Source: F1-120-MAGs118 sp013360535
GTDB lineage: Bacteria; Planctomycetota; UBA1135; GCA-002686595
Direction of reading: 5' to 3'
NCBI GenBank assembly: GCA_026647215.1
Contig: JAPKHC010000021.1
Span: forward strand, 1-64,000
DNA: 64,000 nt
Shown: piece by piece, positions 31,737 through 40,874 of the stretch
How the letters are laid out: each line of letters begins with the position of its first letter
Position numbering within the stretch: position 1 is the stretch's first letter
Notes under the pieces: model-generated
Told to the model about the DNA's origin: nothing
Seen by the model: the letters and a program-made list of their open reading frames with translations, nothing else
The model's database searches: none
Position numbers and translations under genes: made by a program

Positions 31737-34512
31737 TGCCGGAGTCCTGACCGATCGGGTCCTTGCCGAACTGCTCTTCCCACTGCTCCAAGGTGATCAT
31801 GACCTCGCGGGCCTTGCTCCCCTTGTGGTCGCTCAAGATGCCGCGCTCGCCCATCAGGTCGACGAGGCGCGACGCGCGCGTGTAGCCGATGCCGAAGGCG
31901 CGCTGCAGCAGGCTCGCCGAGCCGCGCTTGGCCTTCAGGATGTGCCGGACAGCGGAATCCCACAGCGGGTCGCTCTCGGCGTCCTCGAAGCCGCTCGCGT
32001 CGGAGACCTCGCCCGCGGGATTCGTGCCGGTCGCGACCTGCAGCAGCTCCTGGTTGAAGCTCTGCACCGAGTCCTTGCACACGAAGCCGACGAGCGCCGC
32101 CAGCTCGCTGTCGTCGATCAGCGCCCCCTGCACGCGGCGGATGCGCGAGGTGCCCGGCGGCGTGTAGAGCATGTCGCCGTTGCCGAGCAGCTTCTCCGCG
32201 CCCTGCGTGTCGATGATGACGCGGCTGTCGACGCCGCTGTTGACCTTGAACGCGATGCGGCAGGGCAGGTTGGCCTTCATCACGCCCGTGATGACGTCCG
32301 TCGACGGGCGCTGCGTCGCGAGGATCAGGTGGATGCCGACCGCGCGCGACTTCTGCGCGAGGCGCATGACCGCCTGCTCGGCTTCCTTCTTCGCGACCAT
32401 CATCAGGTCGGCGAACTCGTCGATCACGAGCACGATGTACGGGACGCGGCGCGGCGTGCGCTCCTCGTTCCATTCCTCGCCGAGGCGCTCGCGCAGCTCC
32501 GTCTCGCTGAGCGAGTTGTAGCCCTTGATGTTCTTGACCTTGGCGTTCTTGAAGAGCTCGTAGCGCCCTTCCATCTTCTCGACGACCCAGTTGAGCACCG
32601 CCGTCGCCCGCTTGTTGTCGGTGACCGGCGGCATCATCAGGTGCGGGATCGTCGCGAACGGCTCGAGCTCGACCTGCTTGGGGTCGATCAGGATCAGCTG
32701 CACCTCGTCGGGCGCTCGCGTCAGCAGGAAGCTCGCGAGGATCGTGTTGACGCACACCGACTTGCCCGAGCCGGTCGTGCCGGCGACGAGCAGGTGCGGC
32801 ATGCGCGCGAGGTCCTCGATCACGACCTGATCCTCGGTGTCGACGCCGAGGAACAAGGGCAGCGAGTAGTTGCGCCCGTCGAACGTCTTCGACGTCACGA
32901 GCTCGCTCATGCGCACCGTGCGGCGGTGCGAGTTGGGGAGCTCGACACCGACCGTCGACTTGCCCGGCAGCGGCGCGATGATGCGCACGCTCTCGGCGAG
33001 CAGCGCGCCCGCGATCTCCTGGTGCAGCGCCGACACCTTGTTCATGCGCGTGCCGGCCGCGACCTCGAGTTCGAACAGGATGACCGTCGCGCCGATCTTG
33101 CCGTCGACGACGCGCGCATCGACCCTGTGCGAGCGCAGTACGGCCTCGAGCCGCGCCGCCTTGGCCTCGACCTCGGCGCGGTCGTGCGCCACCTGACGGT
33201 CGGACTGCTTGAGCAGGTCCACCGGCGGCAACTTCCACTCGCCGCGGTGCGTCGGCATCGGCTCGAACGAGAGCGTCGGCTGCGCGACCTTGGCCTTGTT
33301 CGGCTTCGCCCAAGCCGGAGATTCCCCGCTGGTTTCGCCACTTTCCTCGTCCGCGTCGCCGATGTCCGGCTCGTCGTCCAGCGCTCCGAACGCACCGGCG
33401 TTCTCTTCGTCGGGTGCCGGCAGCTCGAACTCCTGATCGGGCGCGTAGCCACCGACGTCGCCGTCTTCCTTGTCGCCGACGCGCTCGTCCGCGGTCGAGT
33501 CGAGCACCGCCTTGGGCGCCGCGGGCACGACTACGTGCACTCCGACGTCCTCGTCGTCGTCGATCAGGTTGTCCTCGTCGCGCGGATGCTGGCGCCGGCC
33601 GCGCGCGGGCTTGATCTCGCCCTTCGCATCGACCGTTCCGGGCACCGCGCCAGTCGCGCCGTCCGCGCCCGCGAGCTCCGCCGCCGTCGAGCCGATGTCG
33701 GCGCCGCGCACGAAGTCCCACAGGCCGAGCACGAGCCGCCCCGTCCACAGCGACACCGAGCGGAACAGGCTCTCGCCACGCTGCTCGCGCCGCGCCTTGG
33801 CCCACGCGCCGAACTCGACCAGCGCCGGATAGAACGCCATCTCGGTCGCGAGCATGAAACTGACGACGGCGAGCGCCGGCAGCAGGATCCACAGGCCGAC
33901 GAAGCCGAACTTCGTCACCAGCACCGGCGTCAGGCGGAACGCGAGCCAACCGCCCGGCCCGTAGGGCGAGCGCGCGCTGGGGCTCATCGTCCCGTCGGGA
34001 TCGACCGCGAGCTGCACGATGCAGGCGATCGAGAGCACGAAGAACAGGCCCGCGACGACGCGCAGCGAGGCGAGCTGCACCTCCTTGCGCGCGACCAGCA
34101 CGACGCCCCACGCAAGCCCGAGCACGCAGAAGAACAGGCCCGCGTTGCCCGCGATCGCGAAGGCGCCCTTGGCGTAGTAGTAGCCGACGAGCCCGCCCCA
34201 GTTGTAACCCTCCGCGCTCGGGTCCCCCGGCGGCGCGTAGAAGCTCACCATCGAGACGCCGAGCCACAGCGAGAGCGCGATCAAGAGCAGGCCCTTGATC
34301 TCCTGCAGGTGCGCGGCCGCGCGGCCGTCGCTCGCTTCGTCCGCCGCCGGATCGTCACCGCGCCGCTTCTTGCGCGGGCGCTCGTCGGCCTCGTCCTCGT
34401 CCTCGTCAGGCTTCGCCTTGGCCTTGCTCGCGAGCAGACCGCCAGCCCACGCGCTCGCGCGCGCGAAGAAGCCTTCGCCGTCTCGTTCGTTCGCTGCTCT
34501 CTTCCGCGCCAC
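31729..34512 (-). CDS. ftsK: DNA translocase FtsK
   Basis: A 927-residue septal DNA pump. The N-terminus is basic (ARKRAANER, RPRKKRR), then four or five membrane helices (IKGLLLIALSLWLG, AGLFFCVLGLAWG, AGLFFVLSIACIV, GLWILLPALAVVSFML). An acidic/proline linker follows, then the RecA-like motor with Walker A GTTGSGKS (about 578-585) and Walker B LVIDEFADLM, and the gamma winged helix (SASLLQRAFGIGYTRASRLVD). Start GTG 34512 has GAGG 11 bases upstream; the long upstream extension in frame is coaB read out of frame. Confidence 0.93.
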   Translation of the reverse strand: MARKRAANERDGEGFFARASAWAGGLLASKAKAKPDEDEDEADERPRKKRRGDDPAADEASDGRAAAHLQEIKGLLLIALSLWLGVSMVSFYAPPGDPSAEGYNWGGLVGYYYAKGAFAIAGNAGLFFCVLGLAWGVVLVARKEVQLASLRVVAGLFFVLSIACIVQLAVDPDGTMSPSARSPYGPGGWLAFRLTPVLVTKFGFVGLWILLPALAVVSFMLATEMAFYPALVEFGAWAKARREQRGESLFRSVSLWTGRLVLGLWDFVRGADIGSTAAELAGADGATGAVPGTVDAKGEIKPARGRRQHPRDEDNLIDDDEDVGVHVVVPAAPKAVLDSTADERVGDKEDGDVGGYAPDQEFELPAPDEENAGAFGALDDEPDIGDADEESGETSGESPAWAKPNKAKVAQPTLSFEPMPTHRGEWKLPPVDLLKQSDRQVAHDRAEVEAKAARLEAVLRSHRVDARVVDGKIGATVILFELEVAAGTRMNKVSALHQEIAGALLAESVRIIAPLPGKSTVGVELPNSHRRTVRMSELVTSKTFDGRNYSLPLFLGVDTEDQVVIEDLARMPHLLVAGTTGSGKSVCVNTILASFLLTRAPDEVQLILIDPKQVELEPFATIPHLMMPPVTDNKRATAVLNWVVEKMEGRYELFKNAKVKNIKGYNSLSETELRERLGEEWNEERTPRRVPYIVLVIDEFADLMMVAKKEAEQAVMRLAQKSRAVGIHLILATQRPSTDVITGVMKANLPCRIAFKVNSGVDSRVIIDTQGAEKLLGNGDMLYTPPGTSRIRRVQGALIDDSELAALVGFVCKDSVQSFNQELLQVATGTNPAGEVSDASGFEDAESDPLWDSAVRHILKAKRGSASLLQRAFGIGYTRASRLVDLMGERGILSDHKGSKAREVMITLEQWEEQFGKDPIGQDSGNE

Positions 34513-34579
34513 GCGGATCCCTCGCAAGTGACCGTCGGGCTCCCGCCCGGGAGGGACGGCGCCGCGCGGATCGCGCGGG

Positions 34580-35362
34580 CTACCGAGCGCGGTCGCCGTG
34601 CCGGTCGAGCAAGTCGACGAGCGCCTCGGCCACCTCGCGTTTCGCGCGGCGCTCGAGGCGCCTCGCGGAACCATCCCTGCCGAGGATGGTCACGGTAGCG
34701 AGGTCCCGATTCAAGGCCGAATCGTCGTTCAAAACGATGAAGTCCGCATTCTTCCGCACGAGCTTGGCCCGCGCGCGGCGCTCGCCGTCGCCGGTTTCCA
34801 GCGCAAAAGCGATCACCGCGCGCCGCCCCTTGCGTCGCGCGACGGTCGCCAGCACGTCGGGGTTGCGCACGAGCTCGAGCGTCGTCCGCTCGCTCCCGCC
34901 ATCCTTCGCGCGCCACTTGCCCGCGAGCCTGCGCGCCGGCCGCCAGTCGGCCACCGCCGCCGCCATCACGATCGCGTCCGCCCGCCGAAACGCGCTCCCG
35001 ACCGCCGCGAGCATCTCCCGCGCGCTCTCGACATCGACCCGCTCGACCCCGACCGGCGTCTCCAGCCGCACCGGCCCCGCCACCAGCGTCACGCGCCACC
35101 CCCGCTCCGCCGCCGCCGCCGCCACCGCGAAGCCCATCTTCCCGCTCGACACGTTCGAGATGTACCGCACCGGATCGACCCACTCCCTCGTCGGCCCCGC
35201 CGTCACCACGACGTGCCTCCGCGCTCGCGTTTTGGCGTTGGCCTCGCCCTGCGCGTTCGTTTTCGCCTTCGCGAGCCCGTCCGCCGCCCTTGCGCGCTTC
35301 TTCGCGCTTCCCAGGGACCGCGCCGTCGCCTTCCCGGCTCCCCGCTTCGCGCGCGCCGTCAT
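34580..35362 (-). CDS. coaB: Phosphopantothenate-cysteine ligase, CoaB domain as a separate gene
   Basis: 260 residues. Joins 4'-phosphopantothenate and cysteine using a nucleotide triphosphate in coenzyme A synthesis. A basic N-terminal tail of about 48 residues precedes the domain, which shows VVVTAGPTREWVDPVR, NVSSGKMG, AAVADWRP and KNADFIVLND. In most bacteria this domain is fused behind CoaC; here the two are separate genes overlapping by four bases (ATGA). The extra basic tail may have replaced the fusion linker. Confidence 0.9.
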   Translation of the reverse strand: MTARAKRGAGKATARSLGSAKKRARAADGLAKAKTNAQGEANAKTRARRHVVVTAGPTREWVDPVRYISNVSSGKMGFAVAAAAAERGWRVTLVAGPVRLETPVGVERVDVESAREMLAAVGSAFRRADAIVMAAAVADWRPARRLAGKWRAKDGGSERTTLELVRNPDVLATVARRKGRRAVIAFALETGDGERRARAKLVRKNADFIVLNDDSALNRDLATVTILGRDGSARRLERRAKREVAEALVDLLDRHGDRAR

Positions 35363-35907
35363 CCGCGCGCCCCGAGCGCGTCCGCGACGGCCCTCACGAG
35401 TTCCGCCGGCTCCGGCAGCCGCCCTTTGCCGTCGACGCCGCACGCCATGTGCCCCGCGCCCGGCTCGAGCACCCGCCACCCATCCGCCCTCAGCGTCGCC
35501 AAATTCCTCGCCACCGGCCCCGCCGCCAGCATGTTCGGATTCATCGTCGGCGACACCAGCCTCGGCGTCCCCTTCGGCAACGCGAGCGCCACCGTGCTCG
35601 CCAGATCATCCGCCATCCCCAGCGCCAGCCGCGCCACCAACCCCGCTGTCGCCGGCGCCACCAGCACGAGCTCCGCCCACGTCGCGAGCTCGATGTGGTC
35701 CATCGCCCCCCGCCGCTCGGGCCCAAGCTCCTCCACCGCCGCCGGCTGCCCCGTCACCGCCTCGAACAGCTGCGGGTTGATCAGCCTGGCCGCTCTCGGG
35801 GTGAGCACCGCCCGCACTTCATGCCCCGCTTGCGTCAACTTGCTCGCCAGATCGCAAGCCTTGTACACGGCCACCGAGGCCCCCCCGATCAGGACGATGC
35901 GCGCCAT
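35359..35907 (-). CDS. coaC: Phosphopantothenoylcysteine decarboxylase (CoaC flavoprotein)
   Basis: 182 residues, an FMN-dependent HFCD-family decarboxylase acting after CoaB. The conserved GGASVAVYKACDLASKL, catalytic His in DHIELATWAELVLVAPATA, PTMNPNM, and substrate-loop Cys in HMACGVDGKGRL are all present. It ends where a fused CoaBC would continue. ATG 35907 directly precedes the first strand (ARIVLIGG). Confidence 0.92.
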   Translation of the reverse strand: MARIVLIGGASVAVYKACDLASKLTQAGHEVRAVLTPRAARLINPQLFEAVTGQPAAVEELGPERRGAMDHIELATWAELVLVAPATAGLVARLALGMADDLASTVALALPKGTPRLVSPTMNPNMLAAGPVARNLATLRADGWRVLEPGAGHMACGVDGKGRLPEPAELVRAVADALGARG

Positions 35908-35980
35908 AGTGCCTAGAGCCTCGCCCGCCCCCCTCCCCCGATCAAGGGGCCGCAGCCGCAGCACCTCTTGAGCGAGCGTG

Positions 35981-36850
35981 TCAGCGACCGCTGCGCTCGG
36001 CCTGAACCTGCAGGCGCCAGACGGGGTCCTCCCAATCGCCAAGCGGAACGCACTCGAGACGATCGAAGTCGGCTTTGGGCTCGTCCACGAACAGGCGGCC
36101 GCTGTACTTCGGTCCCATGAACTTCGCCTCGGCGAGGCCGTCGGTCCAACAGCCGTTGAACGACGCAAGGAACCTCAGGGGCAACTCCGGATCCCGGCAC
36201 CAGCCTCCGCCGCCGTTGAACGACCACGCGCGGGAATGAAGCACCGAGAAACGAGCGTAGTAGTTGCCTTTCGGATCGGACGGAACACAGCGCGGATCGA
36301 GCGAGCCGCTCGCGATGGCGAAAGGCTCGTCGTGCGGCATCCACGCCACCAAGGACCATGCGGCGGATTCCGGGAACGACAGGACGACGAAACCGTACTT
36401 GCCCCACTGCGCGGGAACTCCGGCGGTGACGACCTTCGTCTCCGCCCAGTGGCGAAGATCGGAGAACTCGAAGCGATACGTCTCGGTGGGGCTCTCCATC
36501 CGAAAGGTGAAGATCCAAGACGTGAGTTCGGCTCGATCGATTGCGTTGAGCCCGAGCGCCGTGAGCGCGCACTCCAGCACCGCGGCCTCCGACGCAGCGT
36601 CCGCAGATGGCACGCAGTCCATCGAGATGCCTCCGGCTGGGAAGGCTCGGTAGCGCGAGGTCCAGGCCTCGATTTGCTCGCGCGAAGGCTCGGGCGCTGC
36701 CTCGAGCTTCACGGGCGGTTTGGTTTCCGCGGCGCACGCAACCAACAGCGCGGCGCCGGCCAGCAGCGATCCGAGAGGCAAGCCGATTCGCCTCGGACGG
36801 AGGACGTCGCGCCGACGCGACCGACTTGAGCCAGGGTCTTGGAACTTCAC
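35981..36850 (-). CDS. Predicted lipoprotein of unknown function
   Basis: About 289 residues if started at GTG 36850; GTG 36898 would give 305. A hydrophobic segment ending in a lipobox (ALLVAC) suggests a lipidated envelope protein. The mature part is aromatic- and cysteine-containing, with several Trp-rich strands (VPAQWGKYGFVVLSFPE, AWSLVAWMPHDE, SFNGGGGWCRDPE), consistent with a beta-rich fold. I do not recognise the family. It precedes coaC by 73 bases on the same strand and is divergent from the glycosyltransferases. Confidence 0.6.
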   Translation of the reverse strand: MKFQDPGSSRSRRRDVLRPRRIGLPLGSLLAGAALLVACAAETKPPVKLEAAPEPSREQIEAWTSRYRAFPAGGISMDCVPSADAASEAAVLECALTALGLNAIDRAELTSWIFTFRMESPTETYRFEFSDLRHWAETKVVTAGVPAQWGKYGFVVLSFPESAAWSLVAWMPHDEPFAIASGSLDPRCVPSDPKGNYYARFSVLHSRAWSFNGGGGWCRDPELPLRFLASFNGCWTDGLAEAKFMGPKYSGRLFVDEPKADFDRLECVPLGDWEDPVWRLQVQAERSGR

Positions 36851-37165
36851 GGCGTTCTCGCGTGCGTACGAGAACGCGCCGCCGAGGCCCAAGTTCACCT
36901 TGGCGCCGCGAACGGGTCCGTGCTTCAGACCGCCTCCGCCGTGCGGCGAGAAGCGGGAGGCGTCGCGCGGCCGGCGGAAGCCGTGGATCCGGAGCGGAAG
37001 GGGCGACGTGGTCCTGACGGGGAGCGGCTGCGGCGGTTAGGTTCTAGGGGATGCCCCCCCAGCGTCGAGCGCCGGCGTACCCGCGCCCGAAGGTCGAGAG
37101 TTTGCCTCGGCCGGGGCGTTCGTGCTGGGAGCGCGAGAGCGGGTGCACCGGGCGGGAGGCGCGCC
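36851..37165. other. Divergent spacer between lipoprotein and glycosyltransferase genes
   Basis: 315 bases. It holds a TAGGTT box at 37038-37043 with a following ATG at 37051 that opens a 43-codon Arg/Pro-rich frame overlapping the next gene start. The composition does not look coding and I do not call it. A GGGAGG ribosome-binding site for the next gene ends at 37159. Confidence 0.45.
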
Positions 37166-38806
37166 ATGCGACCCGCGAGTGAGTCCACGCGTTCGTCGGG
37201 GAGTGCGGGAGCGTGGCTCGGGGCGTTCGTGCTGCTCGCGCTGGCGCTGCGCTGGCCGTTGCTCTCGCGCAGCGTGTGGTTCGACGAGGCCTGCATGTCG
37301 CACCAACGCACGGGGAGCTGGGAGCAGCTGCTCGCGACGCTGTACGTGGACATCCACCCGCCGCTCTACGTCACGTTCATGCACTTGTGGAATGCGACGT
37401 TCGGCGACTCCGCACTGTCGATGCGCACGCCGCCCATGGTGTGCGGGCTGCTCGGCATTCTGGCGACGTACTGGGCCGGGCGCCGGTTCGTGGGCGAGCG
37501 GGCCGCGCTGGTCGCTGCGGCCTTGCTGGCGGTCTCGCCGGCGCACCTGTGGTACTCGGCAGAGGCGCGGCTCTACAGCCCGATGGTGCTCTCGGCGCTC
37601 CTTGCCGTCGGAGCCTGGCACCGGCTGCTCCACGGCGAGGGCGGGAAGCGGCTGTGGCTCCTCCACGCGCTGAACCTGCTCGTGATGATCACGCTGCACT
37701 ACTACCTCGCGGTGTACGTGCTGCTGCTCGCGCTGCTCGGGCCCGCGCTCCGGCGCGGCCTCACACGAGAGGCGAAGCGACTCCTGCTCGCCCACGGGAT
37801 CGCGCTCGTCCTGCTCGCAGGTTTCGTCGGCCTGAAGCTGGCGTTTGGGCATTTCGAGCGCTCGCAGGGCTACATGCGCGACCTGACCGGCGCAGAGGTC
37901 TTGCCGCTGTTCGCGGGATGGATGTGGACGGGCAACGTGTTCGGAGCGCTGGCGCCGGAGCGGGCCGCTCTCGGCGATGCGCTCCAGCTCGGTGCGACGG
38001 CGCTCTGGGTGGTCCTCGCACTCCTCGGTGCACGCGGCATCGCGCGCGCCCGGCGCGAGCGCCCCGACGGGCCGTGGCTCGCGGCCTTCGCGCTCGCGGT
38101 GCCCGGCTTCCTGTTCGTGCTCCCGTGGCTCGGCCTGCACGAGACCTACATCGAGCGCAGCGCGATCACGGCGCTGCCGTTCGTGCTGCTGTGGATCGGC
38201 GCGGGCCTCGCCGACGTCGGAAGCCGACTGCGCACCGGAGTCGGGGCGCTCACGGTCGCCGTGGTGCTCGCGAGCCTGACGACGCTGTTCCGTTTCCAGC
38301 ACGAGCGCTGGACGGTCTACAAGCCCAACCCCGACTGGGCCTCCGCCGCGGCCTACCTCGGCGCCGAGATCGACGCCGGCGTGAGCGACCGTCCCATCTT
38401 CACGTCGAAGCCCAACCCGCGCTCGCTGTGCTACTACGACGGTCGCATCCAGGACCTCAAGAACCTCGAGCCCGCGGCGGAGCTCGGCGCGCTCGGTGGC
38501 AAGGTGCGCGCGCGCTTCGGAGCGAGCTTCGGCGCCTGGGCCGAACGCACGTTCACGGAGTTCGAGCGCCAGAAGGCAGAGCTGCTCGCCGGAGCGAAGC
38601 TGCTCGTGTTCCGCGCCGGCGACGGCACGGTCGCGTCGCTCGACCCGCGCGCCAAGATCGGCGACGGCGTCTTCTACCTGATGCGCAACCACTGGCACCC
38701 GCCGGACGACACGACGGTCGAGCGCCTCGTCGCGAGCCCCGAGGTCGAGGTGCTCGAGACCAGGGCCTTCTCCGGCGTCACCGTGTGGAAGGCGCGGCTG
38801 CGATGA
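37166..38806 (+). CDS. ArnT/PMT-like glycosyltransferase (GT39-type), membrane
   Basis: A 546-residue GT-C fold enzyme that would transfer a sugar from a polyprenyl-phosphate donor on the outer face of the membrane. The first loop contains the catalytic-type acidic motif in SVWFDEACM, followed by DIHPPLYVTFMHLW, typical of the family. About 11 hydrophobic helices are visible before a soluble C-terminal domain of about 160 residues. The start is fixed by GGGAGG six bases before ATG 37166. It overlaps the next gene by four bases, pairing it with a GT2 enzyme that could make its lipid-linked donor. Confidence 0.88.
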   Translation: MRPASESTRSSGSAGAWLGAFVLLALALRWPLLSRSVWFDEACMSHQRTGSWEQLLATLYVDIHPPLYVTFMHLWNATFGDSALSMRTPPMVCGLLGILATYWAGRRFVGERAALVAAALLAVSPAHLWYSAEARLYSPMVLSALLAVGAWHRLLHGEGGKRLWLLHALNLLVMITLHYYLAVYVLLLALLGPALRRGLTREAKRLLLAHGIALVLLAGFVGLKLAFGHFERSQGYMRDLTGAEVLPLFAGWMWTGNVFGALAPERAALGDALQLGATALWVVLALLGARGIARARRERPDGPWLAAFALAVPGFLFVLPWLGLHETYIERSAITALPFVLLWIGAGLADVGSRLRTGVGALTVAVVLASLTTLFRFQHERWTVYKPNPDWASAAAYLGAEIDAGVSDRPIFTSKPNPRSLCYYDGRIQDLKNLEPAAELGALGGKVRARFGASFGAWAERTFTEFERQKAELLAGAKLLVFRAGDGTVASLDPRAKIGDGVFYLMRNHWHPPDDTTVERLVASPEVEVLETRAFSGVTVWKARLR

Positions 38807-39615
38807 GGAAGGACGCGCCGACCGAAAGCGCGAGCGCTCCCGAACTCTCCCTCGTGATCGCGTGTTACCGCGAGGAGGGCCACCTGCGCGAGTCCGTGCG
38901 CGAGATCGTGGCCACGCTCCAACGAGCTGGCATCACGCACGAGCTGATCTTCATCGAGGACTACAGCCCCGACGGAACAGCCGCGATCGTGCGCGAGCTC
39001 GTCGCCGAGCTGCCGCAGGCGCGCGCCGTCTACCACGCGCACAACGTCGGTCGCGGCGGCACGGTCAGCGAAGGCTTTCGACTGGCGCGCGGGCGCTGCG
39101 TGGGCTTCCTGGACGTCGACCTCGAGGTGCACTGCCGGCACATCCCCAGCATGCTCGACGCCCTGCGCGCCGGCGCGGACGGAGCGACGGCCTATCGCGA
39201 GTACGCCGTGGGCCTGAGCTGGAACGGCTTCGTGCGGCACATGCTCAGCCAAGGCTACCGCTGGGTCGTCGGCCTGTTCCTGCGCCTGCCCTTCCGCGAC
39301 ACCGAGACGGGCTTCAAGTTCTTCGTGCGCGAGCGCATCCTGCCTGTGCTCGACCTGACGCAGGATCGTGGCTGGTTCTGGGACACCGAGATCATGGTGC
39401 TCGCCCATCGCGCCGGCCTGCGGGTCACCGAGATCCCGTGTCCCTTCGTGCGCCGCGGCGACAAGCCGTCGACCGTGCGGGTGTTCCGCGACACCTGGCG
39501 CTACCTCGTCGCGCTGCAGGCCTTCCGCAGGCGCCTGCGGTCCGAGCGTCGAGCTCAGTCCGCTGCTGCCGCGAGCCAGCGTTCGAACAGGGCGGCTTCG
39601 GCGCGCGGGGAGTAG
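38803..39615 (+). CDS. Family 2 glycosyltransferase (polyprenyl-phosphate sugar synthase type)
   Basis: 270 residues. A GT-A enzyme similar to dolichol/undecaprenyl-phosphate glycosyltransferases: ELSLVIACYREEGHL at the N-terminus, IEDYSPDGT (nucleotide aspartate), GRGGTVSEGFRLARG and the DxD-like FLDVDLEV, then DTETGFKFF and DRGWFWDTEI. No C-terminal membrane helices. Coupled by ATGA to the upstream GT39-type enzyme, whose donor it may make (inference). The last 20 codons overlap the 3' end of the convergent MNIO gene by 61 bases. Confidence 0.88.
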   Translation: MRKDAPTESASAPELSLVIACYREEGHLRESVREIVATLQRAGITHELIFIEDYSPDGTAAIVRELVAELPQARAVYHAHNVGRGGTVSEGFRLARGRCVGFLDVDLEVHCRHIPSMLDALRAGADGATAYREYAVGLSWNGFVRHMLSQGYRWVVGLFLRLPFRDTETGFKFFVRERILPVLDLTQDRGWFWDTEIMVLAHRAGLRVTEIPCPFVRRGDKPSTVRVFRDTWRYLVALQAFRRRLRSERRAQSAAAASQRSNRAASARGE

Positions 39616-40862
39616 GCGGTGGCGGGGACGGAGGGGTGGTAGCGGCGGAAGTGTGAGGTGAAGGAGCGCGGGTCGGAGTTCCAGAGGTCGGCGGCGCGCG
39701 AGGAGCCGTTGAGCAGGCGTTCGAAGCGCAGGCGCACGATCAGGAGCGCGGCGATGCGGAAGCCGTCCTCGGAGGCGTGCGCGAAAAACGGCGCGAATTC
39801 GCGGTCAAGACGCAGAGCGGCGAAGGCGGCGCTGAGGTCGGGGGCGCAGAAGGCGTCGGCGAGGAGCACTTCGAGGCGCGCGAGCGCGTCGAGATCGAAG
39901 GAGCGGGCGAACGGGTCGTTTGAGAACGCGAGCGAAGCAGAGGCGGAGTCGAACGAGGGAGCGGCAGCGCTCGAATGCAACGACGGAACGCGCTCGAGCA
40001 GCGCGCGAGCGCGAAGCAGCTCTGCACGCAGCGGCGCGATGTCGCCGAAGTCGACGGTGCCTTCCATGCGTTCGAGCGTGAGGCCGCGCAGGTTCGGGCA
40101 GCGCGGGACGAAACGTTCGGCGAGTTGCCAGACCTCTTCGGGCACGGCGTGGTCGTGGCTGTCGAGGCGCAGGATCGCGCGCGACGGGAGCCATGCGGGC
40201 TCGCTCTCGGTGCCGCCGGAAAGGTGGATCTCGATCACGCGTTCGAGCGGGAGGCGCTCGAGGTACTCGCTCGCATCGAAGCCGAGGTTGCGCGCGTTGG
40301 TCCAGACGTTGTGCAGGTCGAGCAGCAGGTGCGTGCGGGGCGCGGCGAGCGCGGCGCGCACGAACGTGGGCTCGAGGAGCGGATCGCCGAGGTGGAAGTA
40401 GAAGGCCGAGGTCTCGAAACCGACGTCGGGCACGGCGGATTGCAGCGCGCGCAGGCTCGTGTCGACGGCGTGCGCGGCGGCGGGGACGAGCGGCGTCGCG
40501 AGCGGCAGCGTGAGGTTGCGCCCGGCGAGCTCCGTCGCGCCCAGGTGATCGGTGTACCAGCCGAACTCGAACACCTCGTGGTCCGCCGCGATGCGCTCGA
40601 GCCAGCGCGCGCGCCGCTCCGCATCCGGCCGCGCGCTGCCGACCGAAAAACCGACGCCGTGCGCGACGAAAGCGAGCCCGGAGTCGCGCTTGAGCATCGC
40701 GAAACGCTCGTGGAAACCGTTGGGAACGATTCCGCCGCTCGCGTCGGAGCGCCACAGCGTCTCCGGCGTGACCTCGACGTAGTCGACGAGGTCGAGCAGC
40801 TCCGCGGTCAGCGCGAGAAAGCGCTCCTCGGGCTGCAGCGAGAATCCGAGCGCGGCTGCCAT
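39555..40862 (-). CDS. MNIO family (DUF692) multinuclear iron enzyme with extra C-terminal domain
   Basis: 435 residues. The first 275 match the DUF692/MNIO TIM-barrel: YVEVTPETLW, His68 (VAHGVGFSVGS), Asp105-His106 (YTDHLG), Glu150, Asp182/His184-Asn185 (LLDLHNVWTNA), His213 (IEIHLSGG), Asp234/His236 (DSHDH) and Glu264. These provide the expected iron ligands, though the usual DxNN reads DLHN. MNIOs oxidatively modify cysteines or backbone of peptide substrates (MbnB, TglH, bufferin enzymes). About residues 300-435 are an additional helical domain (FTSHFRRYHPSVPATAY) possibly replacing the separate partner protein other MNIOs need. It is the last gene, 12 bases after five tandem exported paralogues. 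Confidence 0.85.
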   Translation of the reverse strand: MAAALGFSLQPEERFLALTAELLDLVDYVEVTPETLWRSDASGGIVPNGFHERFAMLKRDSGLAFVAHGVGFSVGSARPDAERRARWLERIAADHEVFEFGWYTDHLGATELAGRNLTLPLATPLVPAAAHAVDTSLRALQSAVPDVGFETSAFYFHLGDPLLEPTFVRAALAAPRTHLLLDLHNVWTNARNLGFDASEYLERLPLERVIEIHLSGGTESEPAWLPSRAILRLDSHDHAVPEEVWQLAERFVPRCPNLRGLTLERMEGTVDFGDIAPLRAELLRARALLERVPSLHSSAAAPSFDSASASLAFSNDPFARSFDLDALARLEVLLADAFCAPDLSAAFAALRLDREFAPFFAHASEDGFRIAALLIVRLRFERLLNGSSRAADLWNSDPRSFTSHFRRYHPSVPATAYSPRAEAALFERWLAAAAD

Positions 40863-40874
40863 CGCTTGCAGATC

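Noticed and set aside
37051..37182. 43-codon frame before the glycosyltransferase gene
   Set aside because: Overlaps the real start, Arg/Pro-rich, no Shine-Dalgarno sequence; probably chance.
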